Below, piece by piece: positions 8,301-14,937 of a stretch of 17,092 bases of DNA (its first letter is position 1; each line of letters opens with the position of its first letter). Both the position numbers and the translations under genes were made by a program. The DNA comes from Clostridiales bacterium (GTDB lineage Bacteria; Bacillota; Clostridia; Peptostreptococcales; Anaerovoracaceae). The notes under the pieces were generated by a model, which had not been told where the DNA came from, made no database searches, and saw only the letters and a program-made list of their open reading frames with translations. Location of the stretch: the NCBI GenBank assembly GCA_012735285.1, contig JAAYHT010000010.1, positions 1 to 17,092 on the forward strand. Reading direction: 5' to 3'.

Positions 8301-8771
8301 TTCTTTTTTCGCGCCCTCGTAATCCCCAGCTAAAAGCTTGCTTTGCACATCCCCTGCAAGGCAAGCAGAAAGTCCAATTATGCCTTCGCTGTATTCTTTC
8401 AGTACTTCTTTATCTATCCTAGGTTTATAGTAAAACCCTTGTGTATATCCTAAAGATACAATCTTGCTTAAGTTCTTATAACCCTCATTGGTTTTTGCCA
8501 ATAAGACCAGGTGCCCCTGATTTTTATCTATCCCTGAATCCTTATCGTACATTCTCCTGGCAGCAGTATATACTTCACAGCCTATTATCGGTTTAATGCC
8601 CTGTTTTTTTGCTTCCTTGTAAAAATCGATAACACCAAACATAACCCCATGGTCAGTAATAGCTAAGGCGTCCATGCCTAATTCCTTGGCCGCCTTAACC
8701 AAGTTTTTTATTCTGGCAGCACCGTCTAATAGACTGTACTCAGTATGTACATGCAAATGTGTAAAGCCCAT
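5307..8771 (-). CDS. dnaE: DNA polymerase III alpha subunit
   Basis: The replicative polymerase subunit, 1154 residues, full length for a DnaE-type alpha. Domains in order: an N-terminal PHP domain (about 1-210) with HLHVHT at 5-10, DHG at 40-42, GCE at 64-66, a Cys at 137 and NDVH at 204-207, so the metal ligands known from proofreading PHP domains appear intact; GPGRGSAAGS at 354-363; the catalytic PDIDIDF at 395-401 (Asp396 and Asp398) and KMDFLGL with Asp548; a helix-hairpin-helix region near 815-880; a QLSLF beta-clamp motif at 913-917; and an OB fold at about 992-1070. The absence of an inserted exonuclease domain separates it from PolC. AAAGGAGG precedes the ATG at 8771. It follows trmB after 35 bases with no visible promoter or terminator, and its stop nearly touches pfkA. 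Confidence 0.97.
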   Translation of the reverse strand: MGFTHLHVHTEYSLLDGAARIKNLVKAAKELGMDALAITDHGVMFGVIDFYKEAKKQGIKPIIGCEVYTAARRMYDKDSGIDKNQGHLVLLAKTNEGYKNLSKIVSLGYTQGFYYKPRIDKEVLKEYSEGIIGLSACLAGDVQSKLLAGDYEGAKKEALSFLEIFGKDNFYLEIQDHGLEEEMQIRPLIKQLHKETGIPLVATNDVHYVMQEDARAHDVLLCIQTGKTLEDTDRMRFANDQYYLKNENQMRNLFVDIPEAIDNTQKIAQMCNVEFNFGQLHLPDFIAPDGKDNKSYLRQLCYKGLEERYKEPDDKLKERLEYELTIIEEMGYVEYFLIVWDFINYAKSKGIMVGPGRGSAAGSIVAYCLHITDIDPIKYGLIFERFLNPERISMPDIDIDFCYERRGEVIDYVVNKYGEDKVAQIITFGTMKAKQAIRDVGRVMNISYGEVDSIAKMVPFDLNMTIDKALEMNPELKEEYESNRTVRDLIDTAKALEGMPRHASTHAAGVVITKNSINEYVPLYLAEKGVSTQFTMGTIEELGLLKMDFLGLRNLTVIRDALELIKDNYGIDIDFSKMDFDDPKVYELISSGDTLGVFQLESSGMRQFMKNLRPDCFEDIVAGIALYRPGPMQSIPTYIENKKNPEKIEYIDKSLEPILSVTYGCIVYQEQVMRIVRDLAGYTYGRSDLVRRAMSKKKRDVMETEKEFFINGKKDEEGNVEIVGCVANGISKEAAEEIYAQMVSFAEYAFNKSHAAAYAVLAYQTAYLKAHYPVEFMAALMDSVIGDSDQIAKYIRDCESMGIEILPPDVLQSSSKFTVEDGKIRFGLLGVKNVGQGVADAIIRMREEKGRPKNIFQFFNNIEICDINKKAIESLIKAGAFDSLNENRAQLLAVYEDLIDSANNDYKRTIKGQLSLFQENSDIMQDCGYSNKLPDVKNFSKNILISMEKEMLGVYLTGHPLEDYASKIKKIETITTEEIINDEHNEHIFDGMHVTLAGIISDKKTLVTKKNNLMAFIQLEDLVGSIEVIVFPNIYERHRDLINEDSIVVIKGTINCKEDEAPKILADEIYPLEGYKEANLSTAVKIRIPVVMDEEFVLEEIKDILQKHPGDTPVLIYLESSGRCLSAETNLWVNPSDEFFRVLEDTLGSENVKR

Positions 8772-8806
8772 ACTTCCTCCTTTACACCATTAGCCTAACC
8801 AAAACC

Positions 8807-9460
8807 CTACACTTGTATTTTACAATAATTTATTTTTTCTCCCAATAGCATAAAGCGTTTCTCGTACTCTGTTATATATAATCTTGCATCAAAATCTGTT
8901 GAGTGCAAGTCATTTGTACACTCTACAATTTTAAACCCGCAAGCAGCGCACTCTTCCAAAGTAAAGTCGAATAAGTCGTCATTGTCAGTCTTAAACTCAA
9001 TGAAATGGCCAGGCTTCAGCACCTCTTTATAGCCTTCAAGAAATCTTCTATGTGTCAACCTTCTTTTTGCATGCCTTTTTTTAGGCCATGGATCGCTGAA
9101 ATTTAGATAAATTCCAGATAGCTCGCACCTATCGAAATACTCTGTAATATCATCGATATAGGAAAAGATACACTTGGCATTATTTAACTTCTTTTCATCT
9201 ATTAACTCAAGTGCACGCAATACTATGCTGCTTCTTCCCTCTACGCCTATATAATAGTTATTAGGATATTGTTCAGCGATTGAAGCCAGAAACTGACCAC
9301 GACCACAGCCTATCTCTAAATAGACTTCTACCAGATCCTGATTTAGCTCATCCCTGGCATATTCTTTCCACTTACCTTTTAAGTCTTTGGCATTAAAAAT
9401 AATATTATGTTTTTGTGCTTCCAGCCTTGCTTTTTCGTTTTTTACCTTACGTTGACGCAT
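8807..9460 (-). CDS. trmB: tRNA (guanine-N7-)-methyltransferase TrmB
   Basis: A cytosolic class I methyltransferase of 217 residues that makes m7G46 in the variable loop of tRNAs, using S-adenosylmethionine. The SAM-binding motif EIGCGRGQFL starts at 49, an acidic GVEGR loop follows at 72-76, and the family signature DPWPKKRHAKRR is at 123-134, with EFKTDN at 155-160 and the C-terminal TEYEKRF at 197-203. The start MRQRKVKN is typical of the family. The first 19 bases lie inside the end of nrdG in another frame, and only a weak GGTAAG precedes the ATG, so translation is probably coupled to nrdG. The dnaE gene follows on the same strand. Confidence 0.95.
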   Translation of the reverse strand: MRQRKVKNEKARLEAQKHNIIFNAKDLKGKWKEYARDELNQDLVEVYLEIGCGRGQFLASIAEQYPNNYYIGVEGRSSIVLRALELIDEKKLNNAKCIFSYIDDITEYFDRCELSGIYLNFSDPWPKKRHAKRRLTHRRFLEGYKEVLKPGHFIEFKTDNDDLFDFTLEECAACGFKIVECTNDLHSTDFDARLYITEYEKRFMLLGEKINYCKIQV

Positions 9461-10122
9461 AAGTTCTTACCCATCACTTCCATCTCTGATTTAGTATAGG
9501 CACTATAGATTCCATCTTGATCTAAGATCGATCCTGGGTTTATGAAGGTCTGAAGATACCACTTTTTCGCTCCTGGATGTTCCTTAATCATTTTATCCAG
9601 ATCTGATTCATTTAAAAGCTCTTTTACTACTGTCGTTCTAAATTCATAATCGAAGTCTTCAGATTCATTTGAAATTAAAAGCTCAGCGCTCTCTCTGACA
9701 GCGTCAATATCAACATCACATCTTACTATATCTTTGTATTTTTCAAAGGGCCCTTTAATATCCATGGCTACGTAATCGATCAAGTTTTGTTCTAGTAAAC
9801 TTTTAAGCATTTCCGGATTAGTCCCGTTAGTATCGAGTTTTACCGCAAAACCCTTATCTTTAATTTCCTTTATAAATTCTACCAATGAAGGATGTATAGT
9901 AGGCTCCCCGCCTGATATACAAACTGCATCAATAAATCTTTTTCTTTTATCAAGAAATTCAAACAGTTCAGCTATTTCGATAATAGTGTTAGTTTTATTA
10001 TATACAATCTCAGGATTGTGACAAAACCCACATCGAAAATTACATCCACCGAGAAATATAACGGTGGATGCTTTCTTTGGATAATCTATTAAAGATGACT
10101 TTATGATTCCTAAAATCTTCAT
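9442..10122 (-). CDS. nrdG: Anaerobic ribonucleotide reductase activating protein (radical SAM)
   Basis: A radical SAM enzyme of 226 residues that installs the glycyl radical on NrdD by reductive cleavage of S-adenosylmethionine. The CxxxCxxC motif binding the 4Fe-4S cluster is CNFRCGFC with Cys27, Cys31 and Cys34, and GGEP, which contacts SAM, is at 71-74. It is longer than the 154-residue E. coli NrdG and matches the longer type often found in clostridia and archaea. AGGGTGAT lies just before the ATG at 10122. The gene starts 12 bases after the nrdD stop, which fixes its partner, and its end overlaps trmB by 19 bases. A role in activating a different glycyl radical enzyme is less likely given the neighbour. 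Confidence 0.93.
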   Translation of the reverse strand: MKILGIIKSSLIDYPKKASTVIFLGGCNFRCGFCHNPEIVYNKTNTIIEIAELFEFLDKRKRFIDAVCISGGEPTIHPSLVEFIKEIKDKGFAVKLDTNGTNPEMLKSLLEQNLIDYVAMDIKGPFEKYKDIVRCDVDIDAVRESAELLISNESEDFDYEFRTTVVKELLNESDLDKMIKEHPGAKKWYLQTFINPGSILDQDGIYSAYTKSEMEVMGKNLCVNVR

Positions 10123-10134
10123 ATTATCACCCTG

Positions 10135-12264
10135 CTATGCTATTTCAACTGCTTCAGCAACTCTTTCATTTCTGCTTAGGCTGCCATATACATCAAAGGG
10201 CTTTCTCTCTTTGTATTCTTCTTTCTTACCATTGTTCCAGGACTGAACGGGACGATGGAAACCAACCACCCTAGACCAAACTTCAGCCTCTTTACCACAG
10301 CTGGGACAAACAAAGTTTTCCCCGGCTATATAGCCATGATCTTCACAAATCGAGAAAGTAGGTGTGATTGTTATATATGGTATCTTGGTATTTTGCATTA
10401 TCTTTCTAATAAATGTCTTGCAAGTCTCAATATCGTCTATCTGCTCGCCTATAAATCCATGAAGAACCGTTCCACCGGTATATAATGTCTGAAGTCTTTC
10501 TTGAAGCTCAATAGCTTCGAATATATCATCGGTTGCTCCTACCGGCAGCTGGGTTGAGTTTGTATAGTATGGTTCTTCTTTACCTGCTGTAACGATATTA
10601 GGATAGAGCTTCTTGTCAAGCCTTGCAAAACGATAGCTCGTTCCTTCAGCAGGAGAAGCCTCCAAGTTCCATAGAGTTCCTGTCTCTTCCTGGAATAGGC
10701 GGATTACCGTATTCATAAACTCCATCACATCGACAGCAAAGTCATTGCCTTCTCTGGTTGTAAGGTCTACCCCTAGCAGATTGAGGCAGGCTTCGTTCAT
10801 GCCGTTTATTCCTATAGTAGAAAAATGATTACTAAAATACTGTCCTGTGGCCTCTTTCACCTGGGATAAATAGTAGCGTGAATATGGATATAGCCCTGCC
10901 TCCATATATTTCTCCAGCATCTCACGCTTGCAATCGCAAATCTCTTTAGCGTATTCCATTAACTTACGTACCTGTCTTTTAAAATCTGCAACATTCTTCG
11001 CTTTATATCCAATACGGGCCATATTTATTGTGACCACATTAATTGAGCCAGTTAACGGGTTGGCTCCAAAAAGCCCTCCCCCTCTGTGTCTGAGCTCACG
11101 GTTATCCAATCTAAGCCTGCAGCACATAGAGCGAATATCCTCGGGTGACAGGTCGGAATTTATAAAGTTTGCGAAATAGGGAGTACCAAATTTTCTGGTC
11201 ATCTCCATTATCTTGTTGAAAGCTTCTGAATCCCAATCGAGATCACGGGTTATATTCACTGTAGGTATTGGGAAACTAAAGGCCCTTCCTGCTCCATCAC
11301 CCTCCATCATAACTTCACAAAATGCAATGTTGAACATATCCATTTCTTTCTGGAACTCTTTATAGGTCTTGTCCATCATCTTTCCGCCTATAATTACACC
11401 CTGATCCTTAAGCAGAGGATGAGGAACAATATCAAGTGTGATATTGGTGAAAGGTGTTTGGAAGCCTACCCTTGTAGGCACATTTAAGTTATATACGAAG
11501 CGTTGAATTGCCTTCTTTACTTGTTTGTAGTCCAAGTTATCGTAATAGATAAAAGGAGCAAGATAGGTGTCAATGCTAGAGACTGCCTGCGCTCCTGCTG
11601 ATTCCCCCTGCAGAGTAAAGAGCAGGTTTGCAATCTGCATTAACGCTGATTCAAAGTGCTTAGGAGGTCTAGATTCAATCTTTCCCTTTGCCCCCTTAAA
11701 GCCTTTTAACAGGAAATCCTCCAAATCCCATCCGCAGCAATAAGGAGCTAGTAATCCTAGGTCGTGAATATGAATATCGCCGCGTATATGGGCATCTCTT
11801 AATTCTTTTCTATATACTTTGTTTAGCCAGTATTTTTTTGTGATGCATTCTACAATATGATTGTTCAGTCCCTGAAGAGAGTATCCCATATTTGAGTTTT
11901 CATTAACTCTCCAGTCCTCAAGAGAAACATATTCCTCAATCATCTGTTCAGCATCCATGAACAGATTTTTTAAATTCCTTATTTCCTCTCTCTTCTTTCG
12001 GTATAGTATATATGCTTTAGCCGTTTTGGCATGTCCTTCCTCGATTAAAATTTTTTCTACGATATCCTGTATATCCTCAACAGTTGGAATACTCGCAGCA
12101 TAAGTTTCATCTAATACATTTTTTACTAAACCTGCTAAGCGATTTGCCTCTCCTTCATCCTTACCCCCTACCGCTTGAGCGGCTGCAAATATGGCGTTAC
12201 TTATTTTTGTAATATCAAAATCTACAATTTCACCAGTTCTTTTCTGAATTTTAGTAATACTCAT
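10135..12264 (-). CDS. nrdD: Anaerobic (class III) ribonucleoside-triphosphate reductase
   Basis: A glycyl radical enzyme of 709 residues that makes dNTPs from NTPs without oxygen. An ATP-cone allosteric domain covers about 3-95 (start SITKIQKRTGEIVDFD). The catalytic barrel carries Cys pairs at 176-177 and 381-382. The radical glycine is most likely Gly668 in RVVGFHRPV, preceded by a metal site with Cys640, His643, Cys653 and Cys656; the C-x2-H then C-x2-C arrangement differs from the four-cysteine E. coli version. The ATG at 12264 is preceded by AGGAGG with nine bases of spacing; the frame is open upstream to an ATG at 12330, but that segment covers the promoter and repressor region. It is the first gene of the nrdD-nrdG-trmB-dnaE-pfkA run and is probably controlled by NrdR. 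Confidence 0.97.
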   Translation of the reverse strand: MSITKIQKRTGEIVDFDITKISNAIFAAAQAVGGKDEGEANRLAGLVKNVLDETYAASIPTVEDIQDIVEKILIEEGHAKTAKAYILYRKKREEIRNLKNLFMDAEQMIEEYVSLEDWRVNENSNMGYSLQGLNNHIVECITKKYWLNKVYRKELRDAHIRGDIHIHDLGLLAPYCCGWDLEDFLLKGFKGAKGKIESRPPKHFESALMQIANLLFTLQGESAGAQAVSSIDTYLAPFIYYDNLDYKQVKKAIQRFVYNLNVPTRVGFQTPFTNITLDIVPHPLLKDQGVIIGGKMMDKTYKEFQKEMDMFNIAFCEVMMEGDGAGRAFSFPIPTVNITRDLDWDSEAFNKIMEMTRKFGTPYFANFINSDLSPEDIRSMCCRLRLDNRELRHRGGGLFGANPLTGSINVVTINMARIGYKAKNVADFKRQVRKLMEYAKEICDCKREMLEKYMEAGLYPYSRYYLSQVKEATGQYFSNHFSTIGINGMNEACLNLLGVDLTTREGNDFAVDVMEFMNTVIRLFQEETGTLWNLEASPAEGTSYRFARLDKKLYPNIVTAGKEEPYYTNSTQLPVGATDDIFEAIELQERLQTLYTGGTVLHGFIGEQIDDIETCKTFIRKIMQNTKIPYITITPTFSICEDHGYIAGENFVCPSCGKEAEVWSRVVGFHRPVQSWNNGKKEEYKERKPFDVYGSLSRNERVAEAVEIA

Positions 12265-12273
12265 GCTTTGATT

Positions 12274-12279
12274 CCTCCT
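12274..12279 (-). promoter_or_regulatory. Ribosome binding site deciding the nrdD start
   Basis: A perfect AGGAGG nine bases before the ATG at 12264. It rules in favour of that start over the ATG at 12330, which has no such site and would include 22 residues unlike the family N-terminus. Confidence 0.8.
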
Positions 12280-12307
12280 ATGTTGAAATACCAATGTTTT
12301 GGGGAAT

Positions 12308-12323
12308 ATACCTTGTATAGTTG
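12308..12323 (-). promoter_or_regulatory. Weak second NrdR-box-like site
   Basis: Read on the plus strand, ATACCTTGTATAGTTG matches 10 of 16 positions of the NrdR-box consensus acaCwAtATaTwGtgt, keeping the fixed C at position 4, the TATAG half and the fixed G. Its centre is 32 bases from the strong box, the usual spacing of paired NrdR boxes (about three helix turns). Alone it would not be convincing; the spacing raises it. Confidence 0.45.
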
Positions 12324-12339
12324 TTTTCATCTATTGTAA

Positions 12340-12355
12340 TAACTATATATAGTAT
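12340..12355 (-). promoter_or_regulatory. NrdR box at the nrdD promoter
   Basis: The minus strand reads ATACTATATATAGTTA, containing the perfect palindrome ACTATATATAGT. It matches 13 of 16 positions of the known NrdR-box consensus acaCwAtATaTwGtgt, including every core position. It overlaps the -10 box of the nrdD promoter (12351-12356), so binding would block RNA polymerase. NrdR is the conserved bacterial repressor of ribonucleotide reductase genes; its gene is not in this window. Confidence 0.7.
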
Positions 12356-12379
12356 ATCCACCCCTATAGAGTTTTTCAA
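12351..12379 (-). promoter_or_regulatory. Sigma-A-type promoter of the nrdD operon
   Basis: On the minus strand TTGAAA (12374-12379) and TATACT (12351-12356) are spaced by exactly 17 bases. Transcription would start near 12344, inside the NrdR box, giving a leader of about 80 bases before the ATG at 12264. It lies only 14 bases beyond the stop of the upstream transpeptidase gene. Confidence 0.7.
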
Positions 12380-12392
12380 GTATAAAATATTT

Positions 12393-13637
12393 TTATTCAA
12401 TAACTATAACTATCGTTTCGTCTTCCTTATACCAGTCAAAGAGGAATTTAGCATGAGAGGTATAGTTTCTAACGCATTTATGAGACAAGGGAACGGTTCC
12501 TATAGAGTTAGAATACTCTATCTTTGGCGGAGTAATACGTTCTCCATTCTCACTATAGACATAGTTTACAGGTACTCCGTGTATATAGGCTCCACCATTA
12601 AACCTTATAGCATAAGGGGCGTAACCCTGAATCCTTGTGGTTCCATCCTCGAAGTAATAAAATTGATTTCTTTTCTCAATGGCATAGTAGTATCCCAATG
12701 GAGTAGGTTGGGCATATCTTCCAGTTGCACCGGTAGTTGCAAGTGTATAAGATACCAATGTCCATTTGTTATCTATCTTTTCAAAGGCTGCTTGATTCTG
12801 GTTGTTTCTATCAATTACAATTGCTTTATTTAGCTCTCTGATCTGCCTATCTTTTTGGATGTATTTTTCTGGAACATAGTATTCCTTTCCAGTATGAACT
12901 AGCTCAACCCTTATATAATCACCTCTTGGATAAAGATATCTAACAAGTGTCCCATCTTCAATGTAAATGAAATCCTCCATATTTGATAAATCTATATAGC
13001 CCGGGGCACTTTGACTCCTTCTTCTACCCTCTTTATCCACTGTCCCTCCCTGGTAAAGTGGGGCTATTCCCTTAAGATTTTTATAGTTATTTATAAATGT
13101 TAATCTGCCTTTCTTGAAATAATCCTCAGCCTTAAGGATTGCCTTTTCCATCTTTTCAAAATTAAAGAAACGCCTTGATACATCATCGCTTCTTACAAAA
13201 CCGTAAAAGGGCTCATCATTGATCTTCCATGTAACGTGTAGCCATCTCTTAACGGATTCTTCTCCTGCTTTTATCAAGACGCTTTCTATATAATTTAACT
13301 TTTCCCATTGGTTAGCTCTATAGATTACTTTTTCAGATAAGGAAGGGCCTGAATAAATGTTTACAAAATCATTTTCGACGACAAAATAGGTATAGGTAGG
13401 TAGATGTCTTTCATATTTCAACGATACATCAAAGGTAGGTAAATGCATTTCATCTTCAATGGCAACCACATCCCCTACATTTAACTTTTTCAATGCATCT
13501 TCGGGGCTCTCAATTTCAGACGATACATCCAAATTATCATTAAAAGGCTGCTCCACTTGTTCTTGTGTTATAAAAATCAAGAACAAGGATATGTTTAAAA
13601 GGATTAATATTGTTAAAATCAAACCGAAATTTCTCAT
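12393..13637 (-). CDS. L,D-transpeptidase (YkuD domain) with SH3-like region
   Basis: An extracytoplasmic protein of 414 residues. Residues 5-23 form an N-terminal hydrophobic helix (signal anchor), followed by an acidic linker. Residues about 83-155 look like a bacterial SH3 domain (VNIYSGPSLSEKVI resembles the usual VNVRSGPS pattern), and 220-258 may be a second one. The YkuD catalytic domain spans about 270-413, with His353 in YIHG and the nucleophile Cys388 in SHKCVRN. YkuD enzymes form 3-3 crosslinks in peptidoglycan or attach proteins to it. The usual motif is SHGC, so Lys387 in place of Gly is unusual. It starts two bases after the queT stop with only a weak GGAT site, suggesting translational coupling. 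No terminator is seen after it. Confidence 0.85.
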   Translation of the reverse strand: MRNFGLILTILILLNISLFLIFITQEQVEQPFNDNLDVSSEIESPEDALKKLNVGDVVAIEDEMHLPTFDVSLKYERHLPTYTYFVVENDFVNIYSGPSLSEKVIYRANQWEKLNYIESVLIKAGEESVKRWLHVTWKINDEPFYGFVRSDDVSRRFFNFEKMEKAILKAEDYFKKGRLTFINNYKNLKGIAPLYQGGTVDKEGRRRSQSAPGYIDLSNMEDFIYIEDGTLVRYLYPRGDYIRVELVHTGKEYYVPEKYIQKDRQIRELNKAIVIDRNNQNQAAFEKIDNKWTLVSYTLATTGATGRYAQPTPLGYYYAIEKRNQFYYFEDGTTRIQGYAPYAIRFNGGAYIHGVPVNYVYSENGERITPPKIEYSNSIGTVPLSHKCVRNYTSHAKFLFDWYKEDETIVIVIE

Positions 13638-13639
13638 AA

Positions 13640-14113
13640 TTACAATCCGATTGATGATTTCCTTTGATTGAGATATTTATAAAGAGGTAATCCTATACAG
13701 TAGCAGGCTATCGCTTCCCCGGCAGCCACCCACAGTATGCAAGCTAATAGCGAAACAGGTACACCGTAGACATAGTAGAGCATGGGTCCTATTATAAGGC
13801 CGTTTGCAATAACTGGAGGCAGGGGTACCAATAAAGGCCTCTTTCTCAGCTTATAGGTCGCAAACGCCGCAATCAAGGTAGCCAAACTTCCCAGAACCAT
13901 ATCGACTAAACCATAGGGCCCTAATATATTTGCTACTAAGCACCCGATAAATAGCCCAGGTATGGCTGCATGAGTAATTGCCGGCAAAACCGTCAATGCC
14001 TCTGAAACCCTTATTTGCATAAAACCGTAACTAATGGGCATAAGTAGTAAAGTCATTGCTATATATACGGCGGCAATAACTGCCGCCTTTACTAAGTACT
14101 TCGAATTATACAT
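13640..14113 (-). CDS. queT: QueT-family transporter, probable ECF S component
   Basis: A membrane protein of 157 residues with about five hydrophobic segments. The run of features ISYGFMQIRVSEALTVLP near 27-44, GPYGLVDMVLGS near 65-76 and the final YCIGLPLYKYL match the QueT family, the predicted substrate-binding S component of ECF transporters for queuosine precursors such as preQ1. The ATG at 14113 is preferred over the one at 14125 because GGTGAG lies four bases before it. It begins 18 bases after the ecfT stop and ends two bases before the L,D-transpeptidase, so it belongs to the ecf operon. No preQ1 riboswitch is visible, as expected for an internal gene. Substrate assignment is by family only. 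Confidence 0.82.
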   Translation of the reverse strand: MYNSKYLVKAAVIAAVYIAMTLLLMPISYGFMQIRVSEALTVLPAITHAAIPGLFIGCLVANILGPYGLVDMVLGSLATLIAAFATYKLRKRPLLVPLPPVIANGLIIGPMLYYVYGVPVSLLACILWVAAGEAIACYCIGLPLYKYLNQRKSSIGL

Positions 14114-14131
14114 ATATCTCACCATTGCTTA

Positions 14132-14932
14132 TTATATAATATATGCTTGCAATATAACAATTGCTAAAAAAACTATCATTAAAATCGATGCAACCGCATC
14201 GCGACTCCTAAAGACCATGGCATTCATCCTTGTACGCGTGTCCCCACCCCTATAACACCTTGCTTCCATCGCCATTGCTAAATCCTGAGCAATTCGAAAA
14301 GCACTGATGAAAAGGGGTACAAGAAGGGGTATTAAGCTTTTTGCCCTACGAAATATATTGCCACTCTCAAAATCTGCACCCCTTGCCATTTGAGCCTTCA
14401 TGATCTTATCAGCCTCGTCTAACAAAGTAGGTATAAACCTAAGGGCAATAGTCATCATCATGGCAATTTCATGGGAGGGTGCGCCTATTTTACGGAAGGG
14501 AGAAAGCAGTCTCTCTATACCGTCTGTCAGACTTATTGGTTTTGTAGTTAGTGTTAACAGCGATGAACCCAATATTAATAGAATCAGCCTTAAACCCATA
14601 AAAAATGCATTATAAAGTCCTTCTTCTGTAATAGTAAGAAAGCCGATTTCTACCAAAGTTTTACCCTTGGTCATGAACATATTAACGGTGAATGTAAAAA
14701 TTATAATAAGAAATATAGGTTTTAACCCTTTAAGGATAAACCTTAAAGGCACCTTTGATATAGAGATAACTAAAGCGAGAAAAATTAATTCAGTAATAAA
14801 GCCAAAGAAATCCTTGACTAAAAAAAGCGAAATAATATATGCAAATGTACTTATTATCTTAACCCTGGGATCAAGTTTATGTATCCAGGATTCCCCAGGA
14901 TAATACTGTCCTAGCGTAATATCTCTTAACAT
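14132..14932 (-). CDS. ecfT: ECF transporter transmembrane component EcfT
   Basis: The 266-residue membrane scaffold that couples the two ATPases to the S component. It starts with ITLGQYYPGESWIHKLDPR, a conserved EcfT N-terminus, has about five to six membrane helices, and carries the two coupling-helix motifs: ARG at 183-185 and an Ala-Arg-Cys variant (EARCYRGG) at 223-230, where the second motif often also reads ARG. It begins five bases after the ecfA2 stop, preceded by a short TAGGT ribosome binding site. The S component follows directly, so this operon can make a full importer, although EcfT of this type usually also serves S components encoded elsewhere. Confidence 0.93.
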   Translation of the reverse strand: MLRDITLGQYYPGESWIHKLDPRVKIISTFAYIISLFLVKDFFGFITELIFLALVISISKVPLRFILKGLKPIFLIIIFTFTVNMFMTKGKTLVEIGFLTITEEGLYNAFFMGLRLILLILGSSLLTLTTKPISLTDGIERLLSPFRKIGAPSHEIAMMMTIALRFIPTLLDEADKIMKAQMARGADFESGNIFRRAKSLIPLLVPLFISAFRIAQDLAMAMEARCYRGGDTRTRMNAMVFRSRDAVASILMIVFLAIVILQAYII

Positions 14933-14937
14933 TATAC

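Noticed and set aside
7991..8422. 143-residue open frame on the plus strand
   Set aside because: It is antisense to the PHP domain of dnaE and has no ribosome binding site or recognisable sequence.
12265..12330. N-terminal extension of nrdD from the ATG at 12330
   Set aside because: No ribosome binding site precedes it, it overlaps the weak NrdR box region, and AGGAGG sits at the right distance from the ATG at 12264.
12381..12397. AT-only palindrome after the transpeptidase gene as a terminator
   Set aside because: It has no GC pairs and no T tract of note, so it is not a convincing terminator; read-through towards nrdD remains possible.
12321..12833. 170-residue open frame on the plus strand
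   Set aside because: It lies opposite the L,D-transpeptidase and the nrdD promoter, has no ribosome binding site and no family features; the minus-strand gene carries clear catalytic motifs.
14114..14131. preQ1 riboswitch before queT
   Set aside because: Only 18 bases separate ecfT and queT, too few for a riboswitch; nothing resembling one is seen.
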